Positions 42,001 to 51,372 of a DNA stretch of 64,000 nt are shown piece after piece. Source of the DNA: Candidatus Saccharimonadota bacterium (GTDB lineage: Bacteria > Patescibacteriota > Saccharimonadia > Saccharimonadales > Saccharimonadaceae). Location: the NCBI GenBank assembly GCA_017540545.1, contig JAFYAV010000001.1, positions 310,001 through 374,000 on the forward strand, given 5' to 3'. The notes beneath the pieces were generated by a model that searched no databases, was not told where the DNA came from, and saw only the letters and a program-made list of their open reading frames with translations. Every line of letters starts with the position of its first letter. The first letter of the stretch is position 1. A program made the translations under genes and the position numbers.

Positions 42001-42006
42001 TAAAAT
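42001..42006 (+). promoter_or_regulatory. -10 element of prfA, leaderless arrangement
   Basis: TAAAAT 7 nt before the prfA ATG. Confidence 0.6.
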
Positions 42007-42013
42007 ACCCCTA

Positions 42014-43042
42014 ATGGACCTCCGCATTGATTTTGATAGCTTAAACACTGAACGCCAGGAACTGACGGATTTTTTGAGCCAGCCAAATGCCTATGCTGAT
42101 CCGAATTTTGCTGCCAAAAACCGCCGTCTCCAAGAGGTGGGCGATTTAATCCAACTCGGTCAGAAACGCCAACAACTTGCCGATGACATCAAAGAGGCTG
42201 AAAATGACCCAGAACTTGCCGAAATGAAGCCAGATCTCGAGAAGGAACTCCAAGAAACCGAGGCAAAACTTGCTGAAATGCTCATTCCGCGCGACCCTAA
42301 TGATGACAAGCCGGCTATTATCGAGATTCGTGCTGGCGCCGGCGGTGATGAAGCCTCCCTCTTTGCCGGCGATCTCTATCGGATGTATCTCAGATACGCT
42401 GAAACCCATGGCCTCAAGGTGGAACTTCAATCTGAATCTACTAATGACGCGGGTGGCTACAAAGAGGTCATTTTCCGCGTTACGGGCGACCAACCCTATG
42501 GCAAACTCAAGTTCGAGGGCGGCGTCCATCGCGTTCAGCGTGTGCCCGTTACGGAGTCTCAGGGGCGCATCCACACCAGCACTGCCACTGTCGCGGTTCT
42601 TCCAGAGGCGGAAGAGCAGGATTTAGAAATCAAGCCTGAAGATCTCCGTATCGACATCTATCGTGCCGGCGGCCACGGCGGTCAGGGAGTCAATACTACC
42701 GATTCCGCCGTCCGTATCACTCATCTTCCGACTGGCATTGTTGTCACGATGCAAGATGAGCGTTCGCAGCAGCAAAATCGCCTTCGCGCCATGACTATCC
42801 TCCGTTCGCGCCTTTTAGAGCGGAAAATCGCTGACGAGCGCGCCAAGGCCTCTGATGCTCGCAAATCTCTGATTGGTACCGGCGATCGCTCCGAGAAGAT
42901 TCGCACCTATAACTACCCACAGGACCGCATTACCGACCACCGTATCCATTACAGCCGCAGCAACATTACCGCTGCTATGAACGGTGACATAGAGGATATA
43001 ATCGAGGCTCTTTCTGCTCATGAACGTGAGCTCATGGCTTAA
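42014..43042 (+). CDS. prfA: Peptide chain release factor 1
   Basis: 342 residues. It carries the GGQ motif ([16 protein letters not shown]) that triggers peptidyl-tRNA hydrolysis and, in the codon-reading loop, PVT in [12 protein letters not shown], a variant of the RF1 PAT tripeptide, so it should read UAA and UAG. Length is slightly shorter than the usual 360. It overlaps prmC by 23 nt, and PrmC methylates the GGQ glutamine: a functional and genetic pair. No Shine-Dalgarno; -10 TAAAAT 7 nt upstream. Confidence 0.96.
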   Translation: MDLRIDFDSLNTERQELTDFLSQPNAYADPNFAAKNRRLQEVGDLIQLGQKRQQLADDIKEAENDPELAEMKPDLEKELQETEAKLAEMLIPRDPNDDKPAIIEIRAGAGGDEASLFAGDLYRMYLRYAETHGLKVELQSESTNDAGGYKEVIFRVTGDQPYGKLKFEGGVHRVQRVPVTESQGRIHTSTATVAVLPEAEEQDLEIKPEDLRIDIYRAGGHGGQGVNTTDSAVRITHLPTGIVVTMQDERSQQQNRLRAMTILRSRLLERKIADERAKASDARKSLIGTGDRSEKIRTYNYPQDRITDHRIHYSRSNITAAMNGDIEDIIEALSAHERELMA

Positions 43043-43838
43043 AAACGCCACTAAAACCATCAACCAACTCGACGCGGAGCTAATCCTGGCGCATATTTTG
43101 GGCGTAGAGCGCACTTTTTTGCATGCGCATCCAGATTACGGATTAAAAACAGATCAAGAAGAGCAGGCGAGCCAAGCGCTTCGCCGTCGTGCTACCGGCG
43201 AGCCTCTTGCGTATATTACTGGCGCAAAAGACTTTTATGGTCGCCAATTTATTGTCTCCAGAGATGTGCTAATTCCACGTCCCGAAACTGAAGCACTTAT
43301 AGAGGTCGCTAGGCGTCTCGCTCGCGCTAGTATCCTCGATGTTGGCACTGGTAGCGGCTGCATTGCGATTACGCTTGCTAAAGAACTACCGGGCGTCATG
43401 GTTACCGCGGTTGATATTTCCGATAAAGCCCTCGATATTGCCAGAGAGAATGCCCTAAAACATCAGGCAAAAGTGGACTTTCGCCATTCCGACCTCTTAA
43501 GCGGCCTCGATAATGTCGAAAAATACGACCTTATCGTTGCTAATCTTCCCTACGTTGATCGAAAATGGGATTGGCTCGGACCAGAATTGGCTTTCGAACC
43601 AGAAACCGCCCTCTATGCCGAGGATGATGGCCTAGAACAGATTAAAGAACTCATTCGTCAGGCACCGATGCATCTGGAGCAGGGCGGGCATCTAGTTTTG
43701 GAAGCCGACCGCTCCCAGCATCAAAAAATTGCCAATTTCGCCCTTGAAACCGGCAATTTTACTCCTGTAAAACCTATTTCGGACGCCGAAAAGTCGGCCT
43801 TGGCGTTGGTCTTGCGCCTACGTTCGCCACGCCGCTAG
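43020..43838 (+). CDS. prmC: Release factor glutamine methyltransferase
   Basis: 272 residues. N-terminal PrmC helical domain ([12 protein letters not shown]), then a class I SAM-dependent methyltransferase fold with [22 protein letters not shown] and the motif NLPYVD (the usual NPPY reads NLPY). Methylates the GGQ glutamine of RF1. Overlaps the end of prfA by 23 nt. Confidence 0.94.
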   Translation: MNVSSWLKNATKTINQLDAELILAHILGVERTFLHAHPDYGLKTDQEEQASQALRRRATGEPLAYITGAKDFYGRQFIVSRDVLIPRPETEALIEVARRLARASILDVGTGSGCIAITLAKELPGVMVTAVDISDKALDIARENALKHQAKVDFRHSDLLSGLDNVEKYDLIVANLPYVDRKWDWLGPELAFEPETALYAEDDGLEQIKELIRQAPMHLEQGGHLVLEADRSQHQKIANFALETGNFTPVKPISDAEKSALALVLRLRSPRR

Positions 43839-44190
43839 TTTGCGCATCCCTAAATCTATTACCTATAGCTCCTCGTTCAGGCCTGGTAGTACGATCGGTC
43901 CCGAGGTGGCGGCTACCAAACCTTTCTTCACGTCGCTGGCGCGCCTGTTCAGACTGGCTTGCATCTAATGCCTTTGCCTGCCGAGACCTACTACGCCCTA
44001 GTATCGAATGTTCATATCCTGATATTGTGCGACCACTGGCGCTAGCCACTGGTCGGGCGCCGTCTTTACTTCTGAGGCTAAAACCGCCATTCGTCTGTGC
44101 GCGAATTGCATTTGCCGTATGTGTGCTGCTCGCGGTTGTTTTTGTTATTCTGCTGATAATTTTACTACCAATTGCCATCTTATTTTCCAT
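43774..44190 (-). CDS. Arg/Ser-rich hypothetical protein
   Basis: 138 residues from ATG 44190 (an upstream TTG at 44202 is also in frame). Basic and low in hydrophobics, with runs such as RSRSRQAKALD and [11 protein letters not shown]. It overlaps the last 65 nt of prmC in antisense. No domain and no Shine-Dalgarno. The length without a stop and the consistent composition argue for a gene, but a chance ORF is possible. Confidence 0.4.
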   Translation of the reverse strand: MENKMAIGSKIISRITKTTASSTHTANAIRAQTNGGFSLRSKDGARPVASASGRTISGYEHSILGRSRSRQAKALDASQSEQARQRREERFGSRHLGTDRTTRPERGAIGNRFRDAQTSGVANVGARPTPRPTFRRPK

Positions 44191-44259
44191 TTTACCACAC
44201 AACTAAACTGCTTATGAATAACATATTTTGCGCTAGAGGTAAATTACTATACAAAACTA

Positions 44260-44500
44260 TTGACAAAAAGCAAAATCTTTGATATAATAATCACAGCTAA
44301 TTGCAAGGACGCGAAACGCTTTGACGAGAGGTGCAGTCTTTACAAATCAGATCATTACTGTGTAAAACGCGCAAAATTTACACAGTTTACAGCTTATGGT
44401 AGTTCTTCGAAGCTGACTACCTAAGCTTAAGTCGTTTGTTACACTCCCCCAGGGGGGGAATTTTCACTGCACCCACAGAGGCGCAGAAGGGAGGCAAAAA
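44260..44500 (+). promoter_or_regulatory. Consensus promoter and about 200-nt structured leader
   Basis: TTGACA (44260-44265), 17 bp, TATAAT (44283-44288). The leader (about 44295-44500) can form CTGTGTAAA/TTTACACAG (near 44357-44384), GGTAGT/ACTACC (near 44398-44421) and a C/G-run hairpin (TCCCCC with GGGGGA), before the Shine-Dalgarno GGGAGG at 44489-44494. Confidence 0.75.
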
Positions 44501-45088
44501 ATGGCAAATTTCAATGCACAGTACTTCGGTAATGGTAATGGCAACTCCGGCAACGGAGGCGGTGGCAATGGTAACTCCGGCAACGGAGGCTATGGCCCCA
44601 ATTACTTCAGCAACTCCGGTGGCAGCGGAAACTCCGGCAACGGTGGCAGCGGAAACTCCGGCAACGGATTTCTCAGCCGCATTTTTGGCGGTGTCGACGG
44701 CGCACTGGGAAACCAGGACCGCAGATTTGCCGGTATTATCGACGGCGCACTGGGAAACCAGGACCGCAGATTTGCCGGTATTATCGACGGCGCACTGGGA
44801 AACCAGGACCGCAGGTTTGCGGGGATGATGGACAGTGCGTTCGAGCGCCACAACCGGTGCCTGTGGGACAGCGCAGCATATAAGGCGTTCGCGATCATCG
44901 TTACAATCCTTGTAGGACTGGCTCTGTTTTGGGTATTCACCCACGAGCCTTTCCTTGTCAAAGAGGTCGTAAACGGCAACACCGTGTCCTCGAAATGGGA
45001 CATCGTTAAGCTGATCGCCGCAGGGGTCCTTGACCTCGGCGTCCTGATTACCCTGATCGGCATTGGCGCAGTTACGCGCAGACGCTGA
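44501..45088 (+). CDS. Gly/Asn-rich repeat protein with two C-terminal membrane helices
   Basis: 195 residues. The first 60 are Gly/Asn/Ser-rich (NGNGNSGNGG). Then come three copies of a 15-residue unit, DGALGNQDRRFAGII, encoded by 45-bp tandem repeats, and finally two membrane helices (about 127-145 and 165-187) ending TRRR. The N-terminal low-complexity part probably projects from the membrane or self-associates. Strong Shine-Dalgarno and consensus promoter. Base composition is richer in G/C than the housekeeping genes. No family recognised. The next gene starts 26 nt later with a GGAGG Shine-Dalgarno, suggesting an operon. Confidence 0.75.
   Translation: MANFNAQYFGNGNGNSGNGGGGNGNSGNGGYGPNYFSNSGGSGNSGNGGSGNSGNGFLSRIFGGVDGALGNQDRRFAGIIDGALGNQDRRFAGIIDGALGNQDRRFAGMMDSAFERHNRCLWDSAAYKAFAIIVTILVGLALFWVFTHEPFLVKEVVNGNTVSSKWDIVKLIAAGVLDLGVLITLIGIGAVTRRR
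44696..44830 (+). repeat. Three 45-bp tandem repeats inside the Gly-rich gene
   Basis: Units 44696-44740, 44741-44785 and 44786-44830; the first two are essentially identical, the third drifts at its end. Confidence 0.9.
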
Positions 45089-45114
45089 TTAGGTCATGTT
45101 AAGGAGGTGACAAC

Positions 45115-46671
45115 ATGAGAAGAGGAACTACGTTACTGGCGGGCGCATTGGTTGTTTTTGCGTCCGCAATCTTCCTGCTCTCGATGCCCAGCGTTAGACG
45201 AGGCATTAAGCAGATATATGAGGAAACCGGCGGAGTCATCGGCTCCAGTCGTTCCTGGACATATTACAACGATCATGTCCAGGATGACGGAGACCAGTCG
45301 AATGACTGGAACTTCGGAGACGACCCGATTCCCGCCGCCGAGCAACGTGTCAAAGACGGCAAGGCGCCTGATTTGCTTCATGCCTTGTTCGATCATGACG
45401 GGAGATCCCTGGGGGGCATCTTCGCGGAGACTATTGACCCCAGGAATGGCAGCCCTACTGCTGATCCTGGCATCCTTGCTGCTATCCTGTACGACACAGG
45501 AAAGATCAGGGAAGTAAACTTACTCCCTGAGGAGGCAATCAAGGGTGTCGAGCCTGAACAGCAGCCTGACGCCGCGGCCGACTACTTTGAAGATCATCCC
45601 GAGGCAGCCGACGAGTCGTACGAGAAGTATCTCGACGAAATCCAGACTGCCGACGTTCGTCTGGAATACAGGGTCGATTACGAGCGCCAGTACTATGCGT
45701 ACCCAGGTGCACGTCATGGCAGGCCCGGTATAGTAGTCCAGGATGCAGAAAAGCACCCGGATGAAAAATCGCTCTTCATCGTTCTTTCGTGGGACGATGG
45801 AGACGAGCAGTGGATCCGCGTAAAATGCCGGTTCCAGCCCGCAGGCGAATTGACGTATTGGCGGCCCATCTCTGATGATACGCCCCATCACACTCCGCCT
45901 AGCACTCCGGATACTCCGGACAAACCCGACACCCCGGACAAACCCGACAACCCGGATGACAACCCGCCGAAGGAGAAGGACATCAGTAAGGAATATCAGA
46001 GTCAGCACGGCTCTGAGAGTCCTTCCACAAACGGGGCTAATGACGAGGATAAAACCCGCAAGGAGGCGACGCCTGATCCTAGCCTGGAGAAGACGAATCC
46101 TCCGGAAGGTCATAAAGACCCGGCAGCTCCTAAACCCTCCAAGGAATACGAGGAGAAGAAGGAGAAGGAGGAGGCATCCAAAGGAACTGAGTCTGGCTCT
46201 AAGGCCAAAGACGAGGCCCCCGCAGACGTCACCACCAATAAAGACAACGATTGGGGTGACTATTCCAAGGAGAAGGAGAAGGCTCACAAGGAAGAGCATA
46301 TGAATCCCGATAAGGGTTCCAGCTCTTCCGGAAGCTCCAATAAGAGTTCCGGCAGCTCCAACAAGAGCTCCGGCTCCAGCTCTTCCAGCGGCTCCGGTTC
46401 CGGCAGCTCTAACAAGAGCTCCGGTTCCAGCTCCGGAGGGCAGAGAACGGAGGCCACGAAGGATCCCGGACTTGAAAGCGGATCCAAATCCTCCGGTAGC
46501 TCTTCCGGCAGCTCCAACAAGAGCTCCGGCTCCAGCTCTTCCAGCGGCTCCGGTTCCAATAAGAGCTCCGGCAGCTCCAACGGGGGTTCAACCCCTAAGA
46601 AGGAGCCTCCGGCGCCTAAGACCGATAGCAATGGGGACAACGTTGAAGTTGATCCCGATACGGTTGAATAA
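45115..46671 (+). CDS. Exported or membrane-anchored protein with long Pro/Lys/Glu and Ser/Gly low-complexity tail
   Basis: 518 residues: one N-terminal hydrophobic segment (about 7-25), a folded region (about 60-255, with FFED-type acidic patches and ADVRLEYRVDYERQYYAY), a Pro/Asp/Lys linker (DTPDKPDTPDKPD) and a Ser/Gly/Asn/Lys repeat tail (GSSNKSSGSSNKSSG). No sorting signal is present. Such tails often act as wall-spanning or flexible linkers. Codon use (many AAG, GAG, CTG) and G/C content differ from neighbouring housekeeping genes. AAGGAGGTGACA precedes the ATG. Two hairpins follow. Confidence 0.78.
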   Translation: MRRGTTLLAGALVVFASAIFLLSMPSVRRGIKQIYEETGGVIGSSRSWTYYNDHVQDDGDQSNDWNFGDDPIPAAEQRVKDGKAPDLLHALFDHDGRSLGGIFAETIDPRNGSPTADPGILAAILYDTGKIREVNLLPEEAIKGVEPEQQPDAAADYFEDHPEAADESYEKYLDEIQTADVRLEYRVDYERQYYAYPGARHGRPGIVVQDAEKHPDEKSLFIVLSWDDGDEQWIRVKCRFQPAGELTYWRPISDDTPHHTPPSTPDTPDKPDTPDKPDNPDDNPPKEKDISKEYQSQHGSESPSTNGANDEDKTRKEATPDPSLEKTNPPEGHKDPAAPKPSKEYEEKKEKEEASKGTESGSKAKDEAPADVTTNKDNDWGDYSKEKEKAHKEEHMNPDKGSSSSGSSNKSSGSSNKSSGSSSSSGSGSGSSNKSSGSSSGGQRTEATKDPGLESGSKSSGSSSGSSNKSSGSSSSSGSGSNKSSGSSNGGSTPKKEPPAPKTDSNGDNVEVDPDTVE

Positions 46672-46680
46672 GCTTCGAAC

Positions 46681-46756
46681 CCACTCGCCTGCGCGGGCGA
46701 GTGGGGGCCTTTAGATTATTTAAGGCCACAAGGTGGGGGCACAGTTCCCCCACCTT
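46681..46756 (+). terminator. Two consecutive terminator hairpins
   Basis: CCACTCGCC/GGCGAGTGG (46681-46704) and AAGGTGGGGG/CCCCCACCTT (46730-46756), the latter followed by CTTTC. Confidence 0.8.
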
Positions 46757-46810
46757 CTTTCAAGTTTTACTCAGTAATGATCTGATTTTAGAGACGATTA
46801 ACAATGCGGC

Positions 46811-46816
46811 TAAAAT
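46811..46816 (+). promoter_or_regulatory. Possible -10 of the LPNTG protein
   Basis: TAAAAT about 57 nt before the ATG at 46873. The leader carries the Shine-Dalgarno AAAGGAAT. Confidence 0.4.
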
Positions 46817-46872
46817 TATCTTTCAATAGAACTTTTTTCCACTCTGGATATTTAAATCAAGAAAGGAATATT

Positions 46873-49392
46873 ATGAAGAAATTCACTAAAGTCGGCCTAG
46901 GCCTTGCAGCCGTTGCTGCAACAGTCGCCGCTGGCGCATTTGTGACTTCTGCGTTTGGTCCTTCCGGGCGTGCTACTTTTACGCTCAAGAAGCCGGCAAC
47001 ATATGTCACATTTAACTCAATTACAGATAACACTAATTTCGGCAATGAGCTCTACTTTGTGAGCGCATCGCCATACACTGGTGATCCAACGAAGAATCAC
47101 TGGACTGACCAAACCGAGGTAGAGAATGGTAAAGAATACGTTATTCGCATGTATGTGCACAATAACGCTGCAGAGAATCTCAACCTTGTCGCTCGCGATG
47201 TTACGGCACACTTCAATGTGCCTACCGAGACTAGCACGGAGATAAAAATCACCGGTCAGCTAAGCTCATCTAACGCGAATCCAACTAAATATTGGGATGA
47301 AACATATCTAAAATCAAAGAATGGCGAAAAGTTCAATCTTGCCTACGTTCAGGGAAGCGCCAAATACTTTAATAACGCAAAGCCAGAAAAGAATGGCGGC
47401 TTTGCAATCGATTGGAAGAACCTTACTTCCACTACGGGCGTTAAGCTTGGCTACGAAAAGATGGACGGAAATATTCCGGGCTGTTTCCAATATGCTGGTT
47501 ATTTAACTTTCCGTGTTAAAGCACAATTTGCCAGCCAGCCAGACCTCTCAATTACTAAAGAGGTTAAGATGCTCGGTACAAATACTTGGAACGAACAGAT
47601 TAAGGTTAAAGGTGGCGATACGGTTCGCTATCGTATTCACGTTAAGAACACTGGCAACGTTCGTCTAGAAGATGTTGCAGTACGCGATCTTCTTCCGGAA
47701 GGCCTCACTTATGTAAAAGGCTCTACGACCGTTATCAACTCATATAATCCAAAAGGTATTACCGTTAGCGATAATATTATCACTAAGGCTGGTATCAATA
47801 TTGGTAACTATGCAGTAAAAGGTGACGCTTATATTTACTTTAACGCTACGGTCAATAAAGCTCTAAGCGACAAGTGCGGCAATTCTACCCTTCGCAACAT
47901 AGCGCAAACTTCCGCCGGTACCAACACTGGTACTAAAGAAGATATCGCCGATGTCATTGTCGAAGGTAAAGTTTGTAACGAAGGTTTCACTATCGATAAG
48001 AAAGTTAAGCGCGCGGCCGATGGCCAGTATGTTGAAAATACTACCCTCAAGGCTGGCGAGACTGCTCATTATCGTATCGCTTTCAAGAACACTGGTGGTG
48101 TCACTTTGAAGAACGTCATCATCAAAGATACTCTTCCTGCTAACATGACTTACGTCAAGGGTAGCACGAAGATTGATAGTACAGCTGCTGCCGATGGTAT
48201 CATCTCGGCAAATGGCCTCAATATTGGTAATGTTGCAGCTGGCAAGACAGTTTATGTCTACTTTGACGCTACTGTCGCAAAAGCTCTTGGCGACAAGTGT
48301 GAGACTACTACCCTCACCAACACCGTTAAGGGTACTTACAACAAAGATGACAAGACTGCTAAGACCGATACTGCTGTAGTCAAGATCGAAGGCAAAATTT
48401 GTCAGGACGGTTTCACTATCGATAAGAAGGTTCTAGACTCTCGCGGTAACTACGTCGAGACTACTACCCTCAAAGCTGGCGAAACCGCTCACTATCGCAT
48501 CGCTTTCAAGAATGTTGGCGATAATGAATTGAAGAATGTTGTTATTAAAGATACGCTTCCTGCAAAGATGACCTATGTCGCTGGTAGCACCAAGGTCGAC
48601 GGCAAGTCTGTCGCTGATGGCATTATCTCCGACAACGGTATCAACATTGGTAGCGTAGCTGCAGGCAAGACTGTCTACATCTACTTCGACGCTAAGGTTA
48701 ACGCCGGCGTCGGCCAAGATTGTGCTAGCGTAACTCTTACTAACGTAGTTAAGGGTAAATATAACAACGACGAAAAGACTGCTAAAACCGATACGGCTAT
48801 CGTCACAGTTGATGCTGCCGAATGTAACGAAGGCTTCACTATCGACAAGATGGTTCAGCTCAACGGCGGTAACAGCTGGAGCGAAAACATTGTTGTCAAA
48901 GCTGGCGACAAAGTTCGCTATCGCATTCAGTTCAAGAACACTGGCGATAAGACTTTGAAGAATGTCGTAATCCGCGATATCCTTCCAGCTCACATGACTT
49001 ACGTCAAGGGCACTACGGTCCTTTACAACTCGGCCAATACCAATGGTAAGACCCTCGCTGATGGTATCATCTCCGCGGACGGTATCAACATTGGTGACTA
49101 CGCTAAAGGCGCCGAAGCTACGATTTACTTCTATGCTACGGTTAACGCATCATTGAAAGATAATTGTAACGACTCTACTTTGACCAATACGGTTAAAGGT
49201 AAATACAATAACGATGCTAAGACGGAGAAATCCGACACTGCCAAAGTTACTGTAAAGGGTAAAGAATGCAAAGAAACTCCAATCGTACCAGAACTTCCAA
49301 ACACTGGTGCTGGTGAAGTTTTGAGCGGTATCATTGGCCTCGCTGCCATGACGACCGCTGCAGGCTACTACATTAATAGCCGCAAGAAATAA
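46873..49392 (+). CDS. LPNTG-anchored surface protein with four DUF11-like repeats
   Basis: 839 residues from ATG 46873 (AAAGGA Shine-Dalgarno). A signal peptide (KVGLGLAAVAATVAAGAFVTSA) leads to an N-terminal domain (about 30-225), then four about 130-residue repeats, each starting like GFTIDKKV and containing AHYRIAFKNTG, KDTLPANMTYVKGS and TLTNTVKG. DUF11-type repeats form beta-sandwich stalks. The C-terminus is LPNTGAGEVLSGIIGL, a helix, then NSRKK: a canonical sorting signal, unlike those of the pilus operon, so at least one further sortase should exist elsewhere. Confidence 0.93.
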   Translation: MKKFTKVGLGLAAVAATVAAGAFVTSAFGPSGRATFTLKKPATYVTFNSITDNTNFGNELYFVSASPYTGDPTKNHWTDQTEVENGKEYVIRMYVHNNAAENLNLVARDVTAHFNVPTETSTEIKITGQLSSSNANPTKYWDETYLKSKNGEKFNLAYVQGSAKYFNNAKPEKNGGFAIDWKNLTSTTGVKLGYEKMDGNIPGCFQYAGYLTFRVKAQFASQPDLSITKEVKMLGTNTWNEQIKVKGGDTVRYRIHVKNTGNVRLEDVAVRDLLPEGLTYVKGSTTVINSYNPKGITVSDNIITKAGINIGNYAVKGDAYIYFNATVNKALSDKCGNSTLRNIAQTSAGTNTGTKEDIADVIVEGKVCNEGFTIDKKVKRAADGQYVENTTLKAGETAHYRIAFKNTGGVTLKNVIIKDTLPANMTYVKGSTKIDSTAAADGIISANGLNIGNVAAGKTVYVYFDATVAKALGDKCETTTLTNTVKGTYNKDDKTAKTDTAVVKIEGKICQDGFTIDKKVLDSRGNYVETTTLKAGETAHYRIAFKNVGDNELKNVVIKDTLPAKMTYVAGSTKVDGKSVADGIISDNGINIGSVAAGKTVYIYFDAKVNAGVGQDCASVTLTNVVKGKYNNDEKTAKTDTAIVTVDAAECNEGFTIDKMVQLNGGNSWSENIVVKAGDKVRYRIQFKNTGDKTLKNVVIRDILPAHMTYVKGTTVLYNSANTNGKTLADGIISADGINIGDYAKGAEATIYFYATVNASLKDNCNDSTLTNTVKGKYNNDAKTEKSDTAKVTVKGKECKETPIVPELPNTGAGEVLSGIIGLAAMTTAAGYYINSRKK

Positions 49393-49451
49393 GTTGACCG
49401 CCTAAGTATAGAGCTTTCCCAGAAGCTTTAGATGGACGGGAAACTATCAAA

Positions 49452-49485
49452 AAATACTCCTTCGAGCAATCGGAGGAGTATTTTT
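49452..49485. terminator. Bidirectional terminator between the LPNTG gene and folD
   Basis: AATACTCCT/AGGAGTATT stem with A-run before and TTTTTG after. Confidence 0.85.
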
Positions 49486-49492
49486 GTTGTGT

Positions 49493-50269
49493 CTATTTTT
49501 CGGTAGCTTGTAGGACGCGTTCAAATAACATCGCTACGGTCAGCGGCCCCACGCCGCCAACCTTTGGTGTCAGTGTCAAATCGTCGCGTTCACGTACAGC
49601 ATCGTCTAAGTCGCCCTTGATTACTCCTGCTTCTGAAGCGGTGCCGGCATCCACGATAGTGGCGCCATTTTTTATCATCTCAGTCTTGATTAATCCTGGC
49701 GTGCCTGTTGCAGTCACGATTACGTCATAATCTACCAATTGATCGAGATTATCGCCCCGCTCGAAAACCGCTACATTATAGCCACTTTCACGCCACATTC
49801 TCTCGAGCGGTGCTCCCACTAGCTTGCCGCGCCCAATAATTGCTAGTTTCTTATCCTGCAAATCCACGCCGTAGCTAGTCAAAAGCCAATGAATCGCCAT
49901 CGCGGTAGCGGTGTCAGACTCGCCACGCAGACCATCGACATCTTTGTCTAGGGGGATTAGACTGAGAATCTTCATATCGCAGTACTTTAGTGGCAATTGC
50001 ACGATAATGCCCGTAGTTGCCGCATCTTCGGCGGCGGCGCGTAACTTTTCTTCGGCATCATCGGCATTAATCTTAATGATATCCACGGCAACGCCGATAT
50101 CCGTGCCGTAGACCTCTTTCAAGTCCATATACTTTTTGATTACCGGCGAGTCGTTATCGTAGAAAACTGCCAATTTTGGGAATTTCTTGCGACTGCGCAA
50201 AGCCTTTACAGTATGAGCCTGCCGCTCCTTAATATAGCCCGCCAATTCACCACCGTTTAGTTCTTTCAT
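49493..50269 (-). CDS. folD: Methylenetetrahydrofolate dehydrogenase/cyclohydrolase
   Basis: 258 residues, shorter than the usual about 285. Interconverts 5,10-methylene-THF and 10-formyl-THF. Family blocks: QLPLKYCDMK with PLDKDVDGLRGES (the usual PxKDVDGF), the Rossmann GRGKLVGAP, and PKVGGVGPLTVAMLFERVL at the end. The conserved active-site Lys of the YVxxK motif is not obvious in the N-terminal part: the place reads FYDNDSPVIKKYMDLKEVYG, so catalysis may differ. Overlaps murB by 4 nt. Confidence 0.88.
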   Translation of the reverse strand: MKELNGGELAGYIKERQAHTVKALRSRKKFPKLAVFYDNDSPVIKKYMDLKEVYGTDIGVAVDIIKINADDAEEKLRAAAEDAATTGIIVQLPLKYCDMKILSLIPLDKDVDGLRGESDTATAMAIHWLLTSYGVDLQDKKLAIIGRGKLVGAPLERMWRESGYNVAVFERGDNLDQLVDYDVIVTATGTPGLIKTEMIKNGATIVDAGTASEAGVIKGDLDDAVRERDDLTLTPKVGGVGPLTVAMLFERVLQATEK

Positions 50270-51297
50270 TCATCCCCCAGTTCCATCGGCTCCTGCTCTA
50301 GCGTGTAGCCAAACTTCTCATATACAATATCAATTACCGCCTGGCGCGCCTTGGCGAGATCTGCATAGCTCTTGGCGCTTTCATTGATTAGAATCAACGC
50401 AGCCTTATCCGACACGCGCATGCCGTAGAATTCTTTCCCCTTTAAGCCCGCATTCTCAATTAGCCAACCGCTTGGCACTTTTCCGCCATCCCAAACCGGG
50501 ATACCCTTTGCCTTAGCTTCTTTGGTTTGTTTTTTATTTAGGTAAATATTCTTAAAGAATGAACCTGATGAAGCGAAATCTTTCGGGTCCGGCAGTTTGC
50601 CGGCGCGAATCTCTGCTACCGCATCGCGCACTACTTGTGGCGTGAATTCTTTTACGCCACGCTCGTCAAAATACGCCTGTAGGGAAGTGTAGAAAGGCGG
50701 CTTCAGCCAGTGCTTGTGCAGCTCGACTGTTACGCTAGTGATAAAGTAACGCCCCACGCCATCACCGGTGTTAAAAATGCTGTGCCGGTAGCCTAAATCT
50801 AGTTCGTCGGCCATCATATGCTTAAAACAATTATCGCGACAATCATATACGCAGACGGAATGCAGTGTTTGTTTTACCTCTTGGCCGTATGCGCCTACGT
50901 TCTGGACTGGCCCAGCCCCAACCGTACCTGGAATCTTTGATAGAGCCTCAATGCCCGAATAGCCGTAGCTTTCGCCGTTCCACAACTTGACGCTATACTC
51001 GACTAAATCGTCGAGTAGCTCGCCACTCTTAGCACAAAGCCGGATTCTATCTGGGTCACTATCGATCACGTAGATGCCGTGTAGTTTATTCACGAAAACA
51101 ACACCCTTAAAGCCGCCGTCGCGCCCAATCACGTTGCTACCGCTACCTAAAATATAGGTAGGCAATTTCTTTTCGGCCGCAAAATGATATGCCTCGGCTA
51201 AATCTTTATCCTCTTCAATCTCGATGACGTATCGGGCCTTCCCGCCAAGCCTCATGGTAGTCAGCTTTGAGATTGGCACATTTTCGCGAATCTTCAT
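50266..51297 (-). CDS. murB: UDP-N-acetylenolpyruvoylglucosamine reductase
   Basis: 343 residues. FAD-binding enzyme that reduces the MurA product to UDP-MurNAc. Motifs: TMRLGGKARYVIE and LGSGSNVIGRDGGFKGVV (FAD site), GIEALSKIPGTVGAGPVQNVGAYG, YRHSIF and GSFFKN with the catalytic Ser. Length and blocks suit a standard MurB. The -10 TATAAT (51304-51309) is 6 nt before the ATG, so the murB-folD mRNA is probably leaderless. Confidence 0.96.
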   Translation of the reverse strand: MKIRENVPISKLTTMRLGGKARYVIEIEEDKDLAEAYHFAAEKKLPTYILGSGSNVIGRDGGFKGVVFVNKLHGIYVIDSDPDRIRLCAKSGELLDDLVEYSVKLWNGESYGYSGIEALSKIPGTVGAGPVQNVGAYGQEVKQTLHSVCVYDCRDNCFKHMMADELDLGYRHSIFNTGDGVGRYFITSVTVELHKHWLKPPFYTSLQAYFDERGVKEFTPQVVRDAVAEIRAGKLPDPKDFASSGSFFKNIYLNKKQTKEAKAKGIPVWDGGKVPSGWLIENAGLKGKEFYGMRVSDKAALILINESAKSYADLAKARQAVIDIVYEKFGYTLEQEPMELGDE

Positions 51298-51303
51298 AGA
51301 ATT

Positions 51304-51309
51304 ATTATA
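51304..51309 (-). promoter_or_regulatory. -10 element of murB, leaderless arrangement
   Basis: Minus-strand TATAAT 6 nt before the murB ATG. Confidence 0.75.
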
Positions 51310-51372
51310 CCATCAAATGCATAAAACCGCCATATTTGACAATGCGCCGGAATCTAGCAACAATAATGGATA

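Noticed and set aside
44696-44830. Possible CRISPR-like array
   Set aside because: The 45-bp units are contiguous with no spacers and stay in frame, so they encode protein repeats.
44417-45063. 175- and 153-codon minus-strand ORFs over the Gly/Asn-rich gene
   Set aside because: They mirror the tandem repeats of the sense gene, which has the Shine-Dalgarno and promoter.
45520-46299. 259-codon minus-strand ORF in the Ser/Gly-tail protein gene
   Set aside because: Leu/Arg/Val-rich shadow of a low-complexity coding region.
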